NCBI GenBank assembly: GCA_036873755.1
Contig: JAVTVY010016069.1
Span: 1-64,000, forward strand
Length of the DNA: 64,000 nt
Direction: 5' to 3'
Origin: Hanleya hanleyi
Taxonomy: Eukaryota; Mollusca; Polyplacophora; Lepidopleurida; Hanleyidae
This document shows, one piece after another, positions 56,843 through 64,000 of this stretch. The notes under the pieces were generated by a model that made no database searches, was not told where the DNA came from, and was given only the letters and a program-made list of their open reading frames with translations. Every line of letters begins with the position of its first letter. The first letter of the stretch is position 1. Made by a program: the position numbers and the translations under genes.

Positions 56843-56957
56843 AAAAATCGACCATAGAGGCCCATGGCCCCCGAAGCAGCAGCGCCAGTTATGGTGGATG
56901 TAATCCACCATAACTGGTGCTGCTAGCGGGGGACATGGACCTCTTTGGTCGATTTTT
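56843..56957. repeat. 115-base near-perfect hairpin
   Basis: Arms of about 55 bases (AAAAATCGACCATAGAGG... and its complement) meet at a 3-base loop GTA at 56900-56902. The inner part GCGCCAGTTATGGTGGAT / ATCCACCATAACTGGTGC is almost perfect. It could be a tiny foldback element or a small-RNA precursor-like structure; no direct evidence of either. Confidence 0.8.
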
Positions 56958-56999
56958 AGATTATAAGCTTGCACGCTTAATATTTAAATATTTAATATT

Positions 57000-58050
57000 T
57001 AACATTTATACATGTCCAGGGTCTAAATGCACTGCACGTACAGTGCCATTATGTTCATATATACTCATTTCAGCAGTTTCTGTCTAATATCACTCAGATA
57101 ACATACAAATAGGCAAATACCATGTGTCTGGTCGAAAACCTGATTTATTACACGCAAAGAAATCATACATAGAAAACAATGCTGCTCACGCTTAGCTCTA
57201 CTCATGCTAGCGTATTGGCACGCATGGCAACAAAAAATATATATGGGGTTAAGAGAACTTCCCCCTAGCAGATATGCCATTGTCTTCATATATACTCTTT
57301 TCAGCAGTTTTAATAACAACAATACTAGCCACATTAATACCTTGAGGCCTTTGTGGTGGCAACAATTTAAGCACTCAAAATATGATGAAATATAACAAAG
57401 ATACAAGCTCGAGCTTTCATGAGTAGAGCAATGTTGAAACGTATTTCCTAGAAATGCTTCACCTATGTGGAATAGATACAAGAAAGCAACACAGTTATTA
57501 TAAATGTTAGCTATCGTAACCAAATTATTTGGCATTTGTAGTATAATGGAAAACATTCAGAAAATGTGTCTGTTGAAATCTCCAACTGGGGTTGAGTATT
57601 CATTCTACTGGCCAGACATGTCATGTAAATCAAAGCCATTACATCAAGTACAGTGGCTGCGGTCTATTCAGGAAATATGTCTTTGAAATGTAAAAGAGTG
57701 ACAGGTTACCTCTGACAAACTAGACTGGTTGAAACTTTTTTATGGGTTTTGAGAGGCTGGGTATTTTCACAATATTAATTCTATAGTTGACCTGTAATTA
57801 CAAGCCCGCTGTCTTCATTCCTTCAGCGTTTCACAATTCTTTCCTTCAGCTGTAAAAAAAATATTTGCATATGAACTTGGGTATGTTCTAGACTGGCAAG
57901 GCAGTTTGAGTATTTGAAAGGTTTAGGTGGTTTTACCATCAAAGCGGTCATTCATCGATTCAGTAAAAGTGCTTCTGCTATAATTTCAATCCTCCACGTT
58001 CCTTTAAACTTCAGTACGAACATCTGAACTGTTCAACATGTCTCTCTGTC
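57000..58050. repeat. Duplicated block B, copy 3
   Basis: Colinear with block B copy 1 and free of both the LTR and the MITE found in the other copies, so it represents the uninterrupted state. Confidence 0.8.
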
Positions 58051-58860
58051 TCTTAATTACCTAAATCGATTTTTGTAAACAGTTAATACACGGCTTGTCT
58101 CAACGTTTCTTGCATATATACGTGAAAGGAACAACGGTTGATTTTGAGAGGATATAAGCATAACGCGCATATCAGGATGGCTTTACGTCACTAGTGATCA
58201 ATGCAACCGCAACCGTGGAATTGGCGTATGGGTAATGCTCACTTCCGGTCTTATACACCCGTCTATAGACGAGATGGGATATTTTGATCACGATTTCTGT
58301 CTGAACGCATGCGCAACACGAGCTGTCTGTATATGTTAACTTATGTAACGTATGTAAGCTGTGAGATACATTGTATTACATGTATCTGCCGTTCCATGAC
58401 GTCAAAACGTCAAAGCCCATTAAATCATTTAAAAATTGCGTTGCCCGTCCGTCGATCAGTCCATCTTGATTATTGGTCCAATATCTCCTGAAGGATTATT
58501 GTCAGGCTTCATATAACATATACCACTGGCGATGAAGCAGAAGCCTATTGAAAATGACTGACCTTTATCTATTTTATCATTGTCAAATTCTAGTACTGGT
58601 GATATCTTTTGAACGATTACATTCTATGATCTTCAATTCATACTACATGTGCAACTGGTGCTTTCCAATTTGACTGATCTGTTCTCGTCGGTACTAAAAC
58701 ACCACCACCATACATTATCAACCTCTCAATTACCGCCTCAAAGTGTTCGCTGATAGTGCTGACCAAATGTTTCCACAAACTTGAGAAGAACCGTTCCCTC
58801 GTGTTCGTGTTGTGCATGCGTTCAACTACTTTATTGGTGGATCTTCATCTGACTATGAGG
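58050..58860 (+). repeat. Duplicated block C, copy 4 (orphan)
   Basis: Matches 33806-34500 and extends further than copies 2 and 3 (TTACCGCCTCAAAGTGTTCG, ATGTTTCCACAAACTTGAGA). It ends at about 58855 with no zinc-finger gene after it. Confidence 0.78.
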
Positions 58861-59179
58861 CGCCGTTTGTGACAATATTGTCAACGACAAATATATAGAG
58901 TTAAAATCAAAATATAAAGTCGCCGTTTGTGAAAATATTGTCAAACACAAATATATAGTTAAAACCTTTGTAAATATATATGAAACGAAATAAATAGGGC
59001 CTATATATAAAGTTATTTATTTTTTATTTTTATGAATATTTTTTTAACATAAATAATGATAGGAAGTTAAGACGTTAAATTTAACGTAAATATAAAGTAC
59101 ACGAACAAACTTAAATAAAGTGTACATGTAAACGCAATCGATGTGCGCGCGAGTGATACTGGTTAATCAAAACTGCAAC
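58861..59179. repeat. Two ~67-bp direct repeats and AT-rich spacer
   Basis: CGCCGTTTGTGACAATATTG at 58861 recurs as CGCCGTTTGTGAAAATATTG at 58922, each followed by ACAAATATATAG. The rest is AT-rich with no gene. Confidence 0.65.
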
Positions 59180-61060
59180 TGGGTTCTGAAGCGAAACTAT
59201 GACAGCGGTGAAAGCCACTCGCATGTCACAGATGTGGCGAATCAAACAATAAGATCACGTACCTGAACATAGTTCAGCTCACTGCCATTATGATTTAGTA
59301 GAGGCCTATTCCAATTTTCAACAATTACTGTTATCATTTACAATCGTACTTCAGAGTTATCACATCAATTAGATATAAGTACATCTACTTATAAATCAAC
59401 ATAAGATATCCTAGCCTGCAGCCAATATCATGGCCTGTCCCTTTGATGTTCAATCCACGATTCCGCCGGCCAAGTCGCTGGTTGCTGTTTGCCGCATAAA
59501 AACATCAACAGAAGTTGAAATAAAACATGCGCAATAACGATGTATTAATTATGCGCAACACAAGTATTAGACAATTTGAAATCATACTGAATATGAGCAT
59601 ATTTCATTGATCAGAATATGATCATTCATAGCTTAGTTATAGGAATTGGAATTATATTGTCGTTTTGTATATTTTATCGTTTTTCGATAATTTCTGAATT
59701 TCCAAACAAGACGAAAATTAGCAGGGAACTTGGTATAAGTACAGCGAATGTGGAAACTAATGGCTCATGAGGAACCGGTTGAACTATGCTTGTATCATCA
59801 AACGTAGCGCTCTCAAATTATGAAAGAACCATGGCGTATACTATGGGAACCACCAGTGTGGATTGTACTGTTGCGTTCACCGTTCCTCGTTTTCATTATC
59901 GAGATCATTTATTATAGCATGATACGCTTACTTGATCTCCAACGTTTTAGGTTTTAAGTTAGTATAACGTAATTAGAATAAAATAAACTGTTGATATTCG
60001 TAAGCGCTAGGTACTGGGTTCAATCCCTGGCCGGGTCATACCAAAGACTTGGAAAATGGAACTTGTTGCTTCCTCGCTTACGCTCAGTATTAAGAGGATA
60101 GAACAAGGACGGTGTCAGTATAATGTGACTGAGTGGGGTGTCATGTTTGCCTACGGCATGATATTTCGGTGGAACAGCAGTATAAAATGGCAGCATTAGA
60201 TCTGCTCGGTTACAAGTAGTTAACCACACCCCTCCCACTCACCTCCCTTCCCTTCCCCGTCGTGATATAGCTGAAAAAATGTTGAAAGCGACGTTAAACC
60301 CTATTCACTCACTCACCCGTCAGCGTATATAATAGGGTTAATACCGATGCCCGTCAAGAACCCCTCGCGTATTGAAGATCAATTGGCGATTAGCACGCAG
60401 GGGTAAAACGGCTTCGACTGATCCCTTAGTTACTAGGCAGCACAAAAGTGAAAAAAGGCCAATCTAGTATTCTTCATGAGCCATTAGTTTCCACATTCGC
60501 TGTACTTATACCAAGTACAAATTTTCATCTTGTTTGGAAATGCGGAAATTATCGAAAAACGATAAAATATACAAAAGCGACAATATAATTACAAATCCTA
60601 TAACTAAGCTATGAATGGTCATATTCTGATCAATAAAATATGCTCATATTCAGTATGATTTCAAATTGCCTAATATTTGTGTTGCGCATAATTAATACAT
60701 CGTTATTGCGCATGTTTTATTTCAACTTCTGTTGATGTTTTTATGCGGCAAATAGCAACCAGCGACTTGGCCGGCGGAATCGCGGATTGAACATCAAAGG
60801 GACAGGCCATGATATTGGCTGCAGGCTAGGATATCTTATGTTGATTCATAAGTAGATGTACTTATATCTAATTGATGTGATAACTCTGAAGTACGATTGT
60901 AAATGATAACAGTAATTGTTGAAAATTGGAATAGGCCTCTACTAAATCATAATGGCAGTGAGCTGAACTATGTTCAGGTACGTGATCTTATTGTTCGATT
61001 CGCCACATCTGTGACATGCGAGTGGCTTTCACCGCTGTCATAGTTTCGCTTCAGAACCCA
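59180..61060. mobile_element. 1.88-kb foldback element, ~590-bp arms
   Basis: Left arm 59180-59772 (TGGGTTCTGAAGCGAAACTA onward) is the near-identical inverse complement of the right arm 60473-61060. The 700-bp centre contains a truncated SINE. Arms include ATGCGCAATAACG- and ATTAATTATGCGCAACACAA-type sequence but no protein. High arm identity implies a young element or ongoing gene conversion. Confidence 0.85.
60001..60316 (+). mobile_element. tRNA-derived SINE, copy 3 (5'-truncated)
   Basis: Lacks the A-box part and starts near the B box (GGTTCAATCCCTGG). The rest matches copies 1 and 2 with more divergence and has a short deletion, ending CGACGTTAAACCC and CACTCACTCAC. Confidence 0.85.
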
Positions 61061-61129
61061 CCCTTATGAAAATTTACCACAAAAATCTAGATTACTATCC
61101 ATTTTGTTGTACTTTTGCGGATTTACTAC

Positions 61130-61530
61130 AGCTCAAATTCTATAGCTTACTACAAATTAACTATAGCTTACTACAAATGAACTATAGTTTACTACAAATG
61201 AACTATAGCTTACTACAAATGAGCTATAGCTTACTACAAATGAATTCTAGTTTACTACAGATGAACTATAGCTTACTACAAATGAGCTATAGCTTACTAC
61301 AAATGCACTATAGTTTACTACAAATGAACTATAGCTTACTATAAATGGGCTATAGCTTACTACAAATGAATTATAGTTTACTACAGATGAACTATAGCTT
61401 ACTACAAATGAACTATAGCTTACTACAAATGAGCTATAGCTTACTACAAATGAATTATAGTTTACTACAGATGAACTATAGCTTACCACAAATGAACTAT
61501 AGCTTACTACAAATGAACTATAGCTATAGA
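61130..61530. repeat. 21-bp minisatellite, about 19 units
   Basis: Unit CTATAGCTTACTACAAATGAA with few variants (GAGCTATAG, GTTTACTACAG). The period keeps frames open on both strands; these are not genes. Confidence 0.92.
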
Positions 61531-62043
61531 TTGATAGCTTCACTTTGGACTGGGTATTTATATTACATCCTCAATACTGAACAACATTGTAGAATAATCT
61601 ATTTCAGAGAATGACAACGCCCTGATAACACAACAAAAATAACACAATAATTTCTTATATAATACTATATTTATTCTACTAGCACTGAATCGCTCCATAC
61701 AACATCATAAAATGCACTCAGTTAATGTCCAAACACTTCGTTAATGTAAAAATACTACTTCTTTAATTGCTTCGAAGCATTGTTCAGCTTCAGGTGAATA
61801 CTGGCTTTGTCCACTTCTCTCTTGTCGGGGAATACTCTACGAGTTTCAACTGGAAGGAGAAAAGAAAGAAAAAAAATTTTGTGGTGGCAAATTATTTAGT
61901 ATACACTTCAAATGGACATACTGCAAGTCTGAACTTGTTGACAACTGCATTTCTTTACAGTTAATTGAATTTAATTAAGTTATTATGAAAGAACCCATAT
62001 TATTATTACTACTGTGTTCTTGTGATGGGTAAGAAATACTTAC
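61531..62043 (-). other. Spacer and possible 3' UTR exon
   Basis: A good 3' splice site on the minus strand (CTCCTTCCAG ending at 61850) would start an exon at 61849. In the frame carried from the upstream exons it meets stops at once, so if real it is 3' UTR or decayed coding sequence. Confidence 0.35.
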
Positions 62044-63502
62044 CAATATTAAAATGAATGTTGTCTTTCTCCAATTAAATCATCGGATGATCCAGTTGAT
62101 GGATCTGGTGATGAGGGTGATCGCGTATGATGGGGCAAGGGTTCGGATGTTGATGGTGTCAGCAGCTGACATGGTTCTGCTGGGCGAGTCTATGCCTGAC
62201 CTGATGCCACCTTATTCATTGTCTTCACTGAGGTCTTGATGTCATGAAATACAGATGGCAGTTCTGTGAAATAAAAGATACAAAATGTGTACTGACAGTT
62301 GGATTGATAATATTTAGTCAGAATGTTAATAGTCATAAATTGCAGAAACTTGTTGACAAAGGATCAACAATGTTTTAAAACTTTCAAATCTCATTAAATT
62401 ATTATTTACTAAGATTAATTGCATTAAATGATTATTTACAAGTGATCGCTTGTTAACCATTAAAATTCAGTGTCATTTAACATGCATTTTACTGGTTAGC
62501 AAACTTGCAAAAACTCAAATTTAAAATCTTACCAGTAAGTGTAGATAATGAGACTTTCAAAGAACTGTTTTCTGACTTCAGAGACTGGTTCTCCGCTCTC
62601 AGCTCTTCAACTTCTTTCTGCAGAGCCCTCAGGTCTGCTCGGCTACTAGAATCCTACAAAGAAGAAGAAAACCAAAATAAATAGGCCCCACACCCACATA
62701 TTTTGTCCACATTGAGAGAAATTTGGATTAATATTATTAGAAATAGTTATCTGAAAGGGATCAGTAAAATAGATGAGACAATTCATGAGCAATGTTCTCA
62801 ATAGTCGAAATAATGAATTATTTGATAATAGCCTAGGGATTTAGCTGAATAGTCCTGATAGTTGAATTTATACTTACTTCATCTGACATGTCTTGAACAG
62901 GTGCCACTGGAAGTTTTCCATGTCGCTGTTTGTTTAACTTCTAAAGAATGTTGTTTGACTCATTCTTTTAGGCATCACGAACTGTCTTGCTCATCTTCAT
63001 TGTAGGCTCTGTGATCTCCTGTGGGAAAAACAATTATTAACATATCATGTCGTGATTTATTGTGAAAATAAATTCACCAATTTTCAACTCAATTCTGTAC
63101 TAACACTGACATGGCCAAACAATTGTTTGTAGGAGTGTTTATTTATTCACATTTAGTAATCAACGGGACATTTGAGTAACCAAACAACCTGGAAATTCTA
63201 ATAAATGACATTTTTCAGATAATGTGTAAAACTGGATGATAGCATGTACAGTAGACTATACTCCCCCCCCCCTCCAACAAGGGTGAAATTATCACAATTG
63301 AAAAGTACACAAATGGGGTACAACATGTATTAAAGCTTAGGCTAAGCATAATTTGTCACATCATATAGTTCAGCCCTTAACTGGATGAAAAGTTCAGGTT
63401 GTAAGGAATAGAACACACCACTGGTACATTTGGCCTACCTGGAACTGGGCAAAGCTGTGTTGTAAGCGTATTTGTATTCTTTCACCAGAATCCACAGTGA
63501 AG
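62044..63502 (-). pseudogene. Four-exon coiled-coil gene with in-frame stops
   Basis: Minus-strand exons 63502-63439, 63018-62878, 62653-62533 and 62263-62044 are bounded by good splice sites (acceptors TTCACAG, CCCACAG, TTTGTAG, TTTCACAG; donors GTAGGC, GTAAGT, GTAAGA, GTAAGT). They share one continuous frame with phases 0, 0 and 1 at their three junctions. The protein would contain FTVDSGERIQIRLQHSFAQF, then LNKQRHGKLPVAPVQDMSDE, then a heptad-rich coiled coil, then a Pro/Ser-rich tail. TAA at 62970-62968, TAG at 62943-62941 and TAG at 62192-62190 interrupt it. TAA at 62051-62049 could be the true end. I do not recognise the family. Splice sites look intact, so it is unprocessed, and recent loss or a sequencing/strain effect are both possible. 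It continues beyond the first exon seen. Confidence 0.6.
62533..62653 (-). pseudogene. Coiled-coil exon of the four-exon gene
   Basis: The 121-base exon has no stop and reads DSSSRADLRALQKEVEELRA followed by ENQSLKSENSSLKVSLSTLT, with Leu/Val at heptad a/d positions. Dimerisation is the expected role. It is the best-preserved part of the locus. Confidence 0.65.
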
Positions 63503-63689
63503 CTGTGAACATAATAAAAACATCATTGATAAACTGTTCATTATGGTGGGGTGAGGAGAGATGCAATTTGACAGGACAGGAAGCTCAGACTGTGAAACCG
63601 ACAGTATGAAATGAAAGCCAGGACTTCAAAGAATCACAAATTACTGTTATCAATTCATTCATATGTTATGTCAAGTTTTTCAAGTAAAC

Positions 63690-63800
63690 ATCGGAAATGG
63701 CTTGTCTATTGAATCTAAGGAAGTAGGCTTGTGTCTACGAAAGCCCTTGTTGAAATAAACTAGTTAGTCTCAAAGGTGCTACCTTTTGTTTATTTGTCTG
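63690..63800 (+). mobile_element. Possible Penelope-like element tail with decayed hammerhead
   Basis: CTAAGGAAGTAGGCTTGTGTCTACGAAAGC (63715-63744, given here only as its key parts: CTAAGGA, stem GTAG/CTAC, GAAA) is followed by AAATAAACTAGTTAGTCTCA and AAGGTGCTACCTTTTG. The layout is like the hammerhead-bearing 3' part of Penelope-like retroelements. The catalytic CTGANGA box is degenerate here. Confidence 0.35.
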
Positions 63801-64000
63801 TTGAAGGTAGATGTTCACAAATATACCAGTACAGGAAATGACACATTGAGATTGTAAAAACATCCCCTTCAGGTTTCTTACAATGAACTATGCAGGAATC
63901 TCCCAGCATGGTTAATCCCTTACATAACAGGCCACTAAGAGAAACTGATCTATTCTTGTGAGGTTCACAGTTATTTCAATTAACAAAATATACATGTCTG
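63801..64000. other. Right edge, no feature
   Basis: Nothing supported. Upstream exons of the minus-strand gene may lie beyond the window. Confidence 0.4.

Noticed and set aside
17955..61530. Minisatellite periods 21, 42, 49 and 21 bp are all multiples of 7
   Set aside because: Four arrays are too few, and the sequences are unrelated; probably coincidence.
61066..61614. Repetitive frames of SLLQMNY type and their antisense
   Set aside because: They are products of a 21-bp minisatellite.
62044..63502. TAA/TAG read as glutamine (alternative genetic code)
   Set aside because: The zinc-finger genes here end and are interrupted by ordinary stops, and the organism is clearly metazoan. Decay by C-to-T changes is simpler.

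Overview
This is eukaryotic, intron-bearing and very repeat-rich DNA. It most likely comes from a marine mollusc, probably a gastropod. The evidence is three copies of a tRNA-headed SINE that ends in a GCTGAAAGCGACGTTAAAC core followed by CACTCACTCAC, a tail I associate with molluscan and especially gastropod genomes. Other support is the GT-AG introns, C2H2 zinc-finger genes, CR1/jockey-like LINE fragments and abundant MITEs and minisatellites. The taxon is an inference from repeats, not proven.

Layout. 0-14.4 kb is repeat territory: satellites with 173-, 152-, 150- and 157-bp periods, a broken minus-strand LINE (2.3-4.6 kb), two inverted 1-kb TIR elements carrying a tRNA-like segment (5.5-8.8 kb), a LINE 3' part (9.1-9.9 kb), and a palindromic microrepeat split by a TAA-flanked MITE (12.9-13.9 kb). 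14.4-17.4 kb holds zinc-finger gene 1 and its decayed 3' fingers. 17.9-23.0 kb is minisatellite (21, 49 and 42 bp), the last containing a SINE duplicated with its array. 23.0-33.8 kb is a run of long inverted-repeat transposons, including a three-level nest with a readable 8-bp target duplication.

33.8-58.9 kb is a tandem segmental duplication with a unit of about 10 kb (blocks C, ZNF, D, A, B). Unit 1 carries zinc-finger gene 2 (34.6-36.7 kb) and unit 2 zinc-finger gene 3 (45.0-46.7 kb). Unit 3 (C-A-B) and a fourth C copy have lost the gene. Because the units are paralogous, one copy preserves the empty site for insertions in another. A solo LTR and two small MITEs can be dated and delimited this way.

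59.2-61.1 kb is a nearly perfect 1.9-kb foldback with a SINE in its centre, followed by a 21-bp minisatellite. 62.0-63.5 kb on the minus strand holds four short exons that stay in one reading frame across canonical introns and encode a coiled-coil protein. They contain in-frame TAA/TAG codons, so this looks like a degenerating unprocessed gene.

How the genes fit together. The three zinc-finger genes share one architecture: a spliced 5' non-coding part, a short acidic exon with psi-K-x-E (SUMO-type) motifs, a phase-0 intron, and one large exon with 7-11 fingers. All three end where a frameshift or nonsense change cuts off further recognisable fingers. They look like members of an expanding, birth-and-death family of DNA-binding regulators sitting in transposon-dense DNA. 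No rRNA, functional tRNA, CRISPR or operon structure was seen.
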